From: Thermococcus siculi
GTDB taxonomy: Archaea > Methanobacteriota_B > Thermococci > Thermococcales > Thermococcaceae
Assembly (NCBI RefSeq): GCF_002214505.1
Contig: NZ_CP015103.1
Coordinates: 1,364,001-1,428,000 of the forward strand
Direction: 5' to 3'
DNA length: 64,000 nucleotides
Part shown: one piece after another, positions 9,233 through 16,841 of the stretch
Numbering within the stretch: the first letter of the stretch is position 1
Layout: each line of letters opens with the position of its first letter
The notes under the pieces: model-generated
The model's database searches: none
What the model was told of the DNA's origin: nothing
The model's input: only the letters and a program-made list of their open reading frames with translations
Position numbers and translations under genes: made by a program

Positions 9233-9277
9233 AAATGCAGTCCCCGGGGTTATAAACTTTGCCCAGAATTGGGTAGC

Positions 9278-9436
9278 TGTGGGCCGGGTACAGAGGCCCG
9301 CGGTCATTCGTCGCGCGGGTGGATGCTCCCGGCCCTGTAGGCTCGGCGTGAGCACACTCCGCTCACGGAACCCGATACCTCGCGGAGGCGGGTTGACCGA
9401 GCCCATGCGAGGAGACTGATTGTCCCCTCGCTGTCG
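9278..9436 (-). ncRNA. H/ACA-like guide RNA with three stem-loops
   Basis: GC-rich island without a real ORF. Read on the minus strand from about 9436, after a TTTTTAAAT box at 9458-9466, it holds three hairpins. The first has arms 9431-9424 and 9414-9407, with a G-U pair on this strand but an A-C mismatch on the other. The second has stem 9403-9397 with 9346-9340 and ends TACA (ACA at 9338-9336). The third has an 8-bp stem 9335-9328 with 9288-9281, an 8+8 nt internal pocket, an upper stem CCCGCG/CGCGGG, an apical CGACGAATGAC carrying the GA/UGA kink-loop signature, and ACA at 9280-9278. The last hairpin is textbook archaeal H/ACA (rRNA pseudouridylation guide with Cbf5/L7Ae); the middle hairpin is less canonical. 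Target not derived. Confidence 0.6.
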
Positions 9437-9474
9437 GCAGTTGAGAATACGCGACCGGATTTAAAAACCTGCCC

Positions 9475-10344
9475 CTAAGCCGTCGAGATTAGAATGACCC
9501 CTATGACCGCGAGGATGAGGCCCTCGAGGATTCTCCTGTTGGGTGGCTCCTTAAGGAGGAGTATGGCCAGTGCCGAGGCTATGATGGGGTTTATCGCGGA
9601 CACTGGCGCGGCTATCTGGGAACCGACGGCGTTGACCGAATAGACGAAGAGGTACTGCCCGATGAGAAGCCCGCTGACGGCCGCCCCGGTGAGTATCCCA
9701 AGTTCCCTTCTGGTTACCCGCTTCAGCTCCAGAAGGTACCTCGGCAGGAGGACTGAGATGCCGAGCGCAGCAGACATCATCCTCAGCCCGGCGAGGGCGA
9801 GCACGTCCATGTATCCGGTGAGCCAGTCCATCATGAGTATCGCCAGGCTCCATGATATCGGCGCCAGTATGGCGAATACGAAGCCCTTTGGATTGACGTG
9901 CTCCTTTTCCTCGGCCTTCCTGACCACCACTATCGCCGTGACGACCAGAACCGCCCCAATGATTACCTGGGGGCTTATCCTCCTCCCGAGGAAGAGGAAG
10001 GCCCACAGTATGGCCCAGAGTGGGTATGTGGAGGTTATCGGAACCGTCCGGGAGACACCCATCATGTTGAGGGCATGGAAGTAGAAGTAATCCCCTATCA
10101 CGAATCCGAACAGGGAGGAGACGAAGGCGACGAGGAGGAGTTTGGATGGAAGGGTAGCAACCTGGGAGAACGTGCCGTTGAGAAGGAATATAACGGCGAA
10201 GATTATCGAAACGATGTAGAGGCGGATTATGTTAACGGCAACCGGGCTCTTGTCCCTCATGCCGACCTTTATGAATATCGTCGAGGCCGCCCATGAGACC
10301 GCAGAGGTTAAAGCGGCCAGCACACCGAGGATCAGTTCGTTCAT
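9475..10344 (-). CDS. EamA/DMT-family transporter
   Basis: 289 aa integral membrane protein with ten predicted helices arranged as two EamA repeats (1-135 and 150-289), the drug/metabolite transporter superfamily. The second repeat shows the typical PVSAINPIIASALAILLLKE end. Likely a cytoplasmic-membrane exporter of metabolites; substrate unknown. ATG 10344 lies about 26 nt from a TATA box (GTTTTTAAGC on this strand, 10366-10375) that is itself inside an inverted repeat. Confidence 0.9.
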   Translation of the reverse strand: MNELILGVLAALTSAVSWAASTIFIKVGMRDKSPVAVNIIRLYIVSIIFAVIFLLNGTFSQVATLPSKLLLVAFVSSLFGFVIGDYFYFHALNMMGVSRTVPITSTYPLWAILWAFLFLGRRISPQVIIGAVLVVTAIVVVRKAEEKEHVNPKGFVFAILAPISWSLAILMMDWLTGYMDVLALAGLRMMSAALGISVLLPRYLLELKRVTRRELGILTGAAVSGLLIGQYLFVYSVNAVGSQIAAPVSAINPIIASALAILLLKEPPNRRILEGLILAVIGVILISTA

Positions 10345-10360
10345 GGATTCGGTGGGAAAT

Positions 10361-10380
10361 GTTAAGCTTAAAAACTTAAC
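10361..10380. promoter_or_regulatory. Inverted repeat enclosing the EamA gene TATA box
   Basis: GTTAAG-N8-CTTAAC; the 8-nt spacer and flanks contain the TATA-like GTTTTTAAGC of the minus-strand transporter. A protein bound here would exclude TBP. It could also be coincidence in AT-rich promoter DNA. Confidence 0.35.
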
Positions 10381-10435
10381 GTTTAGATGTTCAACGAAAT
10401 GTCGCCAAGGTTATTAAACCCTCCGGAGAATTTGG

Positions 10436-10495
10436 AGCGATGATGACCTCGGCAGTGCTGACGAAAGGATGATGACGATCTTGAGTGCTGATAAA
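10436..10495 (+). ncRNA. C/D box sRNA (2'-O-methylation guide)
   Basis: All four boxes are canonical and ordered: C (ATGATGA, 10440-10446), D' (CTGA, 10458-10461), C' (ATGATGA, 10469-10475), D (CTGA, 10488-10491). Guides are 11 nt (10447-10457) and 12 nt (10476-10487), the compact size typical of hyperthermophile sRNAs. A TATA-like TTATTAAACC at 10411-10420 sits about 25 nt before the expected 5' end. Acts with L7Ae, Nop5 and fibrillarin. By the N+5 rule the D guide would methylate a C in a CACTCAAGATCG target; I could not assign it to an rRNA or tRNA position. Confidence 0.85.
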
Positions 10496-10533
10496 CCGGG
10501 ATAAAAGAGGAACGGGATAAAGAGGAGGCCGGT

Positions 10534-12276
10534 TCAGCGGAGTATGACGTTGAGCCTCCTGAGGTTCATGCTGATGCCGTACTCCCTAGAGACCTCCTTG
10601 ATGACCCTCTGGACCGTGGCCGCGATGTCCTGCTTTATCTTTTCGTCGGAGACTCCTGAGAATGAACCGAAGAGTCCCCCAACGCTCTCCCTGAGGAAGC
10701 TGGCCTCGATGTCAACGTAGACCGTTGAGCCCTTCACCTCGTGGTTGAGCTTGAGCCACTTGAAGGTCACCCTCGGAACGAGCTTTAGCTCGGCGTGAAC
10801 ACGGTTCTTGAGGGTCTCGACCGCCGGCTCTATGCGGCTCCTCAGCATCGTCTCTTCGCTTTCCTTTTTCTTCTCCTCCGTGAGGACGGAGAGTTCGTCT
10901 ATGCCGGCCTGCTTTAGGAGCTGCTCGACCTCCTTTTCCAGGAGTTCCTTCTTGGCGAGTATCTCCGCTGCCTTTCCGCTGGTTTCGACTCCTACTGGAG
11001 CAGTCTGTGCTGTTGACGGCGCGGCTTTTCTGACGAGTTCGACGTTTATATTGTGAACGGTTATGTAGCGCTTGAGTGTTCTTCCAAGCTCCCTCGCGTG
11101 TCTTCCAACGACGTCTTTGGCTATGCGCTGAATGGCATCTTCCGTCAGGTTGGTGGCCTCGGCAACCATGTCGAGGTTTATCTCGAACTCCTTCCTTCCC
11201 TTAACGTCGAAGTGGGCCTTGTCAACCTTTATCCCTGCGCTCTCTATCTCCGTGATGACCGTCCTGGCGAAGGCGCTGAAGTAGGGCCACACGTCCTCTA
11301 GGACGGAGAGCACTATCTTTCCGTCCTTGGTGACGTTGGCGGTCTTCTTCTTGTCCTTGTCAACTATCTCCTGCGGCTTTATCTCCTGTCCGTCGATTAT
11401 AACGCTGACGTCCTTGATTATTGGCTTTATCTCGGCCTCCCTGAGCAGAATCGGGGCGTACTTGCTGACAGCGTGGAGCATCCTCTTCTCCGCGACTTCG
11501 ATGTCCCTTGAGCTGCCGGTGGAGTTGCCGTAGACATGGACGTTGAGGTAAACGACGCCCTCGCCGACGTTGGCGTCGAATTCTACCTTATTTATTGTGA
11601 GACCCTTTATCCTCTTGGCCTCCTTGAGCAGTGCCTCGGCGTAGGCCTGGAACGCCCTCTCGGGAATACTGCCGCCGGTCAGGTTGACGACAACCTCCGG
11701 CTTTCCGGCGGGGGCGGGCTTTGGCTTCTCAACGACCACCGCCTGAGGCTCGGGGGTTTGCACCGCCTGCTGGGTGGCCACCGTGGCCCCTGCCGTCGCC
11801 GCGACCGTTGTGGCCTCTTTCGCAGGGGGCTTTTCTTCCACCGGTTTCTCTTCAGCGGGCTTTGCGGGAGGCTTCGCCGGTGGCCCTTCCTCCCGGGCCC
11901 CGAAGAGCTCCTCCAGTGGGGTCTTGGGGGTCTGTGCGTACGCATCAACGTTATCCGCGACTGACAGCTTCAGTTCGAGTTCATCGAGGTCATAAACGTC
12001 AACGACCAGTGGCTTACCGATGAATGACTTCAGCACCCTGATTGCTTCCTCCCCTGAGAGGTTCTTCTTCGTATCAACGACGAGGCATTCGGCGGCGAGC
12101 ACCTTTGACCTGTCGAGGAGGACGGTTATGTAGTATTTCCCCCCGCCGTCCTTGGCGAATATCTTCAGGAAGGCCCCACTGCCCTGGGATAGAGCCTTCT
12201 GGAGGAGCTCCTTCAGCTCTCCCGCTGAGACCACTACCACGTTCTCCATGAGTGGGCTCTTGTCCGGCAACTGCAT
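10534..12276 (-). CDS. DUF2226-family archaeal protein
   Basis: 580 aa soluble protein of unknown function. An N-terminal alpha/beta domain (about 1-125; MENVVVVSAGELKELLQ, KGGKYY-type strands) precedes a long Pro/Ala/Lys/Glu-rich low-complexity linker (about 130-195, repeating PAKPAEEKP). Several related alpha/beta modules follow (200-320, 320-425, 430-580). I recall this as DUF2226, from archaea only. The start is uncertain: ATG 12276 has GGTGAT 4 nt upstream, but TATATATAG at 12291-12299 would place transcription start below it and favour ATG 12249. TTTAAATA near 12359-12366 is an alternative promoter. Probable paralogue of the gene at 4283-5335. Stand-alone, divergent from the DHH gene. 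Confidence 0.72.
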   Translation of the reverse strand: MQLPDKSPLMENVVVVSAGELKELLQKALSQGSGAFLKIFAKDGGGKYYITVLLDRSKVLAAECLVVDTKKNLSGEEAIRVLKSFIGKPLVVDVYDLDELELKLSVADNVDAYAQTPKTPLEELFGAREEGPPAKPPAKPAEEKPVEEKPPAKEATTVAATAGATVATQQAVQTPEPQAVVVEKPKPAPAGKPEVVVNLTGGSIPERAFQAYAEALLKEAKRIKGLTINKVEFDANVGEGVVYLNVHVYGNSTGSSRDIEVAEKRMLHAVSKYAPILLREAEIKPIIKDVSVIIDGQEIKPQEIVDKDKKKTANVTKDGKIVLSVLEDVWPYFSAFARTVITEIESAGIKVDKAHFDVKGRKEFEINLDMVAEATNLTEDAIQRIAKDVVGRHARELGRTLKRYITVHNINVELVRKAAPSTAQTAPVGVETSGKAAEILAKKELLEKEVEQLLKQAGIDELSVLTEEKKKESEETMLRSRIEPAVETLKNRVHAELKLVPRVTFKWLKLNHEVKGSTVYVDIEASFLRESVGGLFGSFSGVSDEKIKQDIAATVQRVIKEVSREYGISMNLRRLNVILR

Positions 12277-12391
12277 GCCCATCACCATTAGCTATATATA
12301 TCCCTCAATGCAAAGAAATCCAAGAGGAGTTTCACCGTCTTAGTATATCGGCGCTTGTATTTAAACATTATTGTGCAGAAGGGTGAGAATC

Positions 12392-13855
12392 ATGCGGGTG
12401 CTGGTACTCGGCGGAGGCGCCATCGGAAGGGCGATATCTGAGTCGCTGAAGGGGGAGTTCGAGGTAACGATAATCGAGAAGGATGAGATTCGTGCAAAGG
12501 CCCTTGAGGAGAGCGGATTCACCGTCATCCGGGGCGATTTCTCATACACGGCGACCCTGCTGAAGGCAGGCATTGAGCGGGCCGAACTGGTCATAATTAC
12601 CACGATGGACACGGAGACGATAAGGAAGACCGTCTACGTCATCAGGACCAACAACAAGGAGGTTCCAATCCTCACGATCCTTCCGGACGATATTAATCTG
12701 GACGACCTCGTCTCCCAGATAAACGATGAGTACGAGGCGGAGGTAAAGGTCGACTACGCCGTCTCCCCGAGGAGCGCCCTTAAGGACGCCATAGTCAGGA
12801 CGGTCGAGATGATAGGGGAGAGGAAAAACGCCAACCTCCTCATCAAGAAGCTCAAGGAACTCAAGGCCCAGACCGACTCACTCCTCATCCTGATGCACGA
12901 CAACCCCGACCCGGACGCTATAGCCAGCGCAACAGCGCTCAGCGTCATAGCCCAGACCCTTGGATTCAGAACCCAGATAGTCTACGGGGGGGAGATCGCC
13001 CACCACGAGAACCGCGCCTTCGTGAACCTCCTTGGGATCGACCTGAGGAAGGTCTCCCGCGGCTCGTACGAGCTGAAGCGCTATCCCTTCATAGCCCTCG
13101 TGGACTGCCAGCCGAACGGCAACCTCACCACCCTGGACCAGGGCGACTACGAGAAGATAAAGATTATCATCGACCACCACCAGATACTCCAGCACCTCCA
13201 GGAACTCATTCCCGAGGATGCTTTTCTCGATATAAGGCCTGAGGTTCACTCCTCATCCTCGATCCTTGCCGAGTATCTCAGAATGCTCAACATATCCCTT
13301 TCTCCGCTTCTCGCCACGGCCCTATTCTACGGCATCTACATCGACACCAAGAAGTTCTCCAAGCTCAGCCACGTGGATCTGAAGGCCATAGAGTTCCTGG
13401 CCGGAAAGGTCGACTACGAGCTCCTCGACAAGATAGAGCACCCGGACATAAGCACCGAGACCGCGGAGATACTGGCCAAGGCCATCCTCAACAGGCGCAT
13501 CTACAAGAACGTCGTCATAAGCAACGTGGGCTTCATAACGAACCGCGATGCCATAGCGGAATCCGCGGACTTCCTGCTCCGGCTTGAGGGCATAACCACG
13601 GTGCTCGTATTCGGTATCATTGACGACAGGATAGAGATGTCAGCCAGAACCCGTGACGTGAGGGTCAACATCGGCGCGGTTTTGAGGGAGGCCTTCGGCG
13701 ACATAGGCAGCGGTGGGGGGCACTCGCAGTCGGGAGGCGCGAGGATATCCCTTGGAATCTTCAAGCTGGCCAAGGACAAAGGCTCGCTCCTGAGGCTGGT
13801 GGAAGAAGCCATAACAGAAAAGTTCCTGGAGGCCTTAAAAGTTAAAGAAGGCTGA
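12392..13855 (+). CDS. DHH/DHHA1 phosphoesterase with N-terminal TrkA-N domain
   Basis: 487 aa. Residues about 1-125 form a Rossmann-type TrkA-N/RCK domain (VLVLGGGAIGRAISESLKGE, NAD-binding glycine motif). Then comes a DHH phosphoesterase domain (HDNPDPDAIASATALSV, ALVDCQ, IIDHHQ metal ligands) and a DHHA1 domain with GSGGGHSQSGGAR near the C-terminus. The family (NrnA/GdpP-like) hydrolyses nanoRNA, pAp or cyclic dinucleotides; the nucleotide-sensing N-domain suggests regulated hydrolysis. ATG 12392 follows GGTGAG by 5 nt. Convergent with the PRC-barrel gene whose stop abuts this stop. Confidence 0.9.
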   Translation: MRVLVLGGGAIGRAISESLKGEFEVTIIEKDEIRAKALEESGFTVIRGDFSYTATLLKAGIERAELVIITTMDTETIRKTVYVIRTNNKEVPILTILPDDINLDDLVSQINDEYEAEVKVDYAVSPRSALKDAIVRTVEMIGERKNANLLIKKLKELKAQTDSLLILMHDNPDPDAIASATALSVIAQTLGFRTQIVYGGEIAHHENRAFVNLLGIDLRKVSRGSYELKRYPFIALVDCQPNGNLTTLDQGDYEKIKIIIDHHQILQHLQELIPEDAFLDIRPEVHSSSSILAEYLRMLNISLSPLLATALFYGIYIDTKKFSKLSHVDLKAIEFLAGKVDYELLDKIEHPDISTETAEILAKAILNRRIYKNVVISNVGFITNRDAIAESADFLLRLEGITTVLVFGIIDDRIEMSARTRDVRVNIGAVLREAFGDIGSGGGHSQSGGARISLGIFKLAKDKGSLLRLVEEAITEKFLEALKVKEG

Positions 13856-14065
13856 TCACTCTTCTTTTGCCTTTACCAGTATTATGTCACCTATCGCGGT
13901 AACCCTGTCGTAGGGAACCCCAACCTTTTCTCCGGGCAGTCCGAGGGCAACCACCTTACCCCTGCCCCTGTCGATTTCAATCAGTACCTCGTCGACGTAT
14001 CCCACGTAGTAGCCCCTGGTGTTGTAAATCTGCTTCCCGTAGAGCTTTGAGAGGCGCATCACCAT
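13856..14065 (-). CDS. PRC-barrel domain protein
   Basis: 69 aa, a single PRC-barrel (RLSKLYGKQIYNTRGYYVGY, VDEVLIEID, GVPYDRVTAIGDIILVK). Such minimal proteins are widespread in archaea; relatives (RimM C-domain, photoreaction centre H subunit) bind protein or RNA partners. Start ATG 14065 is preferred (GGTGAT 4 nt upstream) over an ATG at 14059 or GTG at 14074. TATA TTTAAATACG is at about 14098-14107. Confidence 0.85.
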   Translation of the reverse strand: MVMRLSKLYGKQIYNTRGYYVGYVDEVLIEIDRGRGKVVALGLPGEKVGVPYDRVTAIGDIILVKAKEE

Positions 14066-14106
14066 TTTAATCACCGGATTAGGTTATCGGTGAACGTATT
14101 TAAACG

Positions 14107-14634
14107 TTACCTCCGGGGGATGTTTTTGGCCATCTCAAAGGCCCATCTCGCGAAAGTGGCGAAGAAAGCCAGCACGGCTCCCATGACACCGACCATGAAG
14201 AGGCTCATGACGGCACCTTCCGTGCCCTGGATGGGTTCGTATCCTTTGAAGGTGAGCATCGCCACCGCAAAGCCCCCGAAGTAGCTCAGGGGCACGAGGA
14301 ACATGTCGAGATAACTCCCCGGTCCGATGATGATCATGGCCACCATTACGGCCGCGATGAAGCCGTAAACACCCGCGGTGCTGACGTCCCTGACCATCCA
14401 CAGGCCGGCCAGGAGAGAGGTTGCCAGAAAACCCAGGGGAAACGCGTAGGCGGATGCCCTCGTGCTGAGCCGATACCGGGTACTCAGGAGTACCCCAGCA
14501 ATGAGACCGGCGTATATCATGTACACCGCCCTGTCGTCTCCGCCCCCGGGGGAATAAAGCGAGACCGCGATGACGAATCCGAGGAAGGAACCCACACCCG
14601 CCCAGGCGAGCAGTGACCTCCAGTCCATCCTCAC
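14107..14634 (-). CDS. Uncharacterised membrane protein
   Basis: 175 aa with about five hydrophobic helices (roughly 8-25, 36-52, 62-80, 88-125, 140-165). No family recognised. The GTG start at 14634 overlaps the RibK stop in a GTGA; ATG at 14628 is an alternative. Last gene of the translin-EndoV-RibK transcription unit, so translation is likely coupled to RibK. A role linked to riboflavin metabolism is possible but unsupported by motifs. Confidence 0.7.
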   Translation of the reverse strand: MRMDWRSLLAWAGVGSFLGFVIAVSLYSPGGGDDRAVYMIYAGLIAGVLLSTRYRLSTRASAYAFPLGFLATSLLAGLWMVRDVSTAGVYGFIAAVMVAMIIIGPGSYLDMFLVPLSYFGGFAVAMLTFKGYEPIQGTEGAVMSLFMVGVMGAVLAFFATFARWAFEMAKNIPRR

Positions 14635-15269
14635 GGTCTCACGACCTTTATGGTTATCTTCGACCCGTCTTCGAGGCCCAGTGCCTCCCTGAGGCAGACG
14701 GGGGCTACAATCTCCGCTATCTTCGGCGGGTGGACTGTCCTCGATGGTATCACTATCGCCCCCTCCACGCCCCCGATTTTAATGCGGTATGCCTTGACGT
14801 CGCCAAAGGTTCTCCCTTCCTTGACAAAACCAGGCAGGATAACGGGTCTGACGCTGCAGAGGGCGTCAAAGACAGTCTTGGGGAAGAGCACCCTCACGTT
14901 GAGGGTTCCCGGATAGGGGTCAAAGCCCAGATACTCCCTTATCAGGTGGGCGTACTGCTTCACGTAATAGGCACCCTCCCCTATTCCGGATATCACCTCG
15001 CCGATTATAACACCGTTGTAGAGAACATTGGATATGGCCTCACAGAGGTCTTCCATGAACGTCAGGCCTTTGGGGCTTATCCTCACGTAGGTCTTTCTGC
15101 CTTCCACGGACTTCTCTATGAACCCTTCCTCCTCCATCTCATCGAGGAGCCTCAAAACCGACTGGGGGGAAATTCCCAGCTCCTCTGCAACTTCCCTCAT
15201 CGTGATCTTTATCCTCTCTCCTATGGCGCCTTTTCTGGCGAGAAGGATGAGCAGCTTTATCCTCTTCAT
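14631..15269 (-). CDS. ribK: CTP-dependent riboflavin kinase RibK with winged-helix domain
   Basis: 212 aa. The N-terminal winged helix (about 1-80: [20 protein letters not shown]) is fused to the archaeal CTP-dependent riboflavin kinase domain (DUF120, about 85-212: [26 protein letters not shown]-like [11 protein letters not shown]). It phosphorylates riboflavin to FMN using CTP (EC 2.7.1.161). The fused helix-turn-helix suggests it also regulates transcription, as proposed for RbkR proteins in other archaea. ATG overlaps the EndoV stop (ATGA). Confidence 0.92.
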   Translation of the reverse strand: MKRIKLLILLARKGAIGERIKITMREVAEELGISPQSVLRLLDEMEEEGFIEKSVEGRKTYVRISPKGLTFMEDLCEAISNVLYNGVIIGEVISGIGEGAYYVKQYAHLIREYLGFDPYPGTLNVRVLFPKTVFDALCSVRPVILPGFVKEGRTFGDVKAYRIKIGGVEGAIVIPSRTVHPPKIAEIVAPVCLREALGLEDGSKITIKVVRP

Positions 15270-15853
15270 GATCCATCCCTCTTTGACAACCTGTCCGCGA
15301 GTTTGAGCGGCTTTGGATAGCCTCCCTCAAGCAGGGGTTCTATCACCCTCACCGCCGACTCCAAGTCGATTAGATGGCCGACGCTTACATAAGCTTTTCC
15401 CACCTTCCTGAAGAGCACTTGGGGAACTCCCCTGAGGGGTTTCTTCGCCACTCCAATGGTCGGCTTTCCAAGGAGGAGGCCGATGTGCGACGCCAGACCA
15501 TACCCCCGTGGGTGGGCCTTTCCGTGTCCCTCAACCAGGAGGACGTCGAATTCTTCTCCCTCAACGGCCAGGAGGATCGGCCTCGTTTCGCGCAGGAAGA
15601 AGTAGGTGGGAATGTATGGAAAACTCACTCTGGACTCGATCACCCTTGTCTTCAAAAGCCTGCAGTCGGGGAAGGAGCAGAGGACGAAGGCGGCCCTGGC
15701 TAGATCACCCCTGTAGGAGACGTCCACGGCGGCAACGGTCTTAATCCCAGCCATATCGACCGGTTTCTCGACCACCCTCTTCGCCAGCTTCCTCTGCACC
15801 GCAGCTATGACCTTGAGCTTCCGCCCCATGTCCCCACTTAATTCTTCAATCAC
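15266..15853 (-). CDS. nfi: Endonuclease V (deoxyinosine 3' endonuclease)
   Basis: 195 aa endonuclease V. The metal-binding VDVSYRGD motif is at about 42-49, [12 protein letters not shown] is the conserved substrate-recognition strand, then [21 protein letters not shown] (second catalytic Asp/Glu region) and TIGVAKKPL. It nicks DNA one nucleotide 3' of deoxyinosine, a product of adenine deamination that is frequent at high temperature. GTG 15853 follows GGTGATTAT; an internal ATG at 15829 is less likely. Overlaps RibK by ATGA. Confidence 0.94.
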   Translation of the reverse strand: MIEELSGDMGRKLKVIAAVQRKLAKRVVEKPVDMAGIKTVAAVDVSYRGDLARAAFVLCSFPDCRLLKTRVIESRVSFPYIPTYFFLRETRPILLAVEGEEFDVLLVEGHGKAHPRGYGLASHIGLLLGKPTIGVAKKPLRGVPQVLFRKVGKAYVSVGHLIDLESAVRVIEPLLEGGYPKPLKLADRLSKRDGS

Positions 15854-15873
15854 ATAATCACCTAATTAAGCGA

Positions 15874-16518
15874 TTATTCAGTGCGCTCTTCTCCCTTTTC
15901 AAGCACTTCCACGGTGAGATCGAGCCTTCTCTCAAGCTCCCTGCTCAGCTTGGCCCTGGTCAGGTCCTCCAGGGTCCTTTCAAGAACGTGCCTCGCCTGG
16001 TCCTGCTTCTGGCGGACGTTGACCAGTCCCTTCGGATATTCGAGAGTCATTAGCTCCTCGTAGACCTCCTCCATGAAGCGGTAGGTTTCCTCCGCCCCGG
16101 CAATGTCCCCCTCGAGAAGCTGGAGCAAAAAGTGTCTCCTCAGTTCGCCTATGAAGTCTCCGATGCCGAGGGCGTAGTCCGCGTGGGGGACTCCAAGCTC
16201 CCCTGGAGTCGGAAAATCCCTTCCACTCATGTAGGCGAAGAAAAGGCTGGCCTCGACGAACTCCTGGTGGGCGCTCTGCACGTAGCCCGTGTAGTAGAGA
16301 TCCGGGTGGTTCTTGAGCTTATCTCCGAGTTCCCTGACCTTTTCACGGACGACTTTCAGCCTCTCCTCCGCTTTCTCCGTCTCGCCCCTGTGGAGGGCCT
16401 TTATCGTGTCGCCGCTCAGCCTTACGATTTCGCGCGTGAGCCTTAGCGCTTCCTCCCTAAGCGAGTCCTTCTCGTCCAGAACTTCCCTTATCTCGGCTAT
16501 TATCTCTCCCAGCTCCAT
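15874..16518 (-). CDS. Translin-family protein
   Basis: 214 aa, all-helical, with translin/TRAX-like organisation: long N-terminal helices rich in Glu/Arg, the EFVEASLFFAYMSGRDFPTP region and GIGDFIGELRRHFLLQLLEGD. Eukaryotic and archaeal translins form octameric barrels that bind and cleave RNA or DNA. ATG 16518 follows GGTGAGATC. The T-run closing the upstream H/ACA RNA (16551-16555, within TTTTTAAGG) is positioned as this gene's TATA box. First gene of a unit with EndoV, RibK and a membrane protein. Confidence 0.88.
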   Translation of the reverse strand: MELGEIIAEIREVLDEKDSLREEALRLTREIVRLSGDTIKALHRGETEKAEERLKVVREKVRELGDKLKNHPDLYYTGYVQSAHQEFVEASLFFAYMSGRDFPTPGELGVPHADYALGIGDFIGELRRHFLLQLLEGDIAGAEETYRFMEEVYEELMTLEYPKGLVNVRQKQDQARHVLERTLEDLTRAKLSRELERRLDLTVEVLEKGEERTE

Positions 16519-16550
16519 GATCTCACCGGGGAAAGTTGGTGAAGAACCTT

Positions 16551-16706
16551 AAAAATGTGGGCCCGCTCATCCCCCACCCTCATCGCTGCCCGACGGCGAC
16601 CTCAGGCAGTCCGGAGGGCGGGCCCTGTCCGCCCGGCATCGTCGCACCCGCTCATCGCTGCCCGAACGCTCCCGGGCCCGGGCCACCGGGCGTTGTCAGA
16701 TGCATA
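16551..16706 (-). ncRNA. Double-hairpin H/ACA guide RNA
   Basis: GC-rich island between two genes. On the minus strand a CCTTAAATCC TATA box (16726-16735) is followed about 25 nt later by two hairpins. The first has closing stem CGCCCGG/CCGGGCG (16692-16686 with 16636-16630) followed by GACA (ACA 16628-16626). The second has GGGCCCGC/GCGGGCCC (16625-16618 with 16566-16559) followed directly by ACA (16558-16556) and a T5 run (16555-16551). Both hairpins carry the same 15-nt element (plus-strand CTCATCGCTGCCCGA at 16579-16593 and 16651-16665), which includes GAUGA and probably contributes to the L7Ae-binding kink-turn. Box positions, twin stems and terminal T-run make an H/ACA pseudouridylation guide the best reading. 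Confidence 0.7.
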
Positions 16707-16841
16707 CGAAGGATTTTCGAAAGAGGATTTAAGGGTTTCGAATTCAATAACTGACAGGAATATTAGGCTTCCAAATTCATGCCGAAAAGTATATAAAGTG
16801 ATGAACAGACCTGCTCATACACACTTCGAGAGGTGACGATC

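Noticed and set aside
12371-12391. Upstream GTG start for the DHH protein
   Set aside because: It would include the Shine-Dalgarno as codons; ATG 12392 begins directly at the Rossmann motif with ideal spacing.
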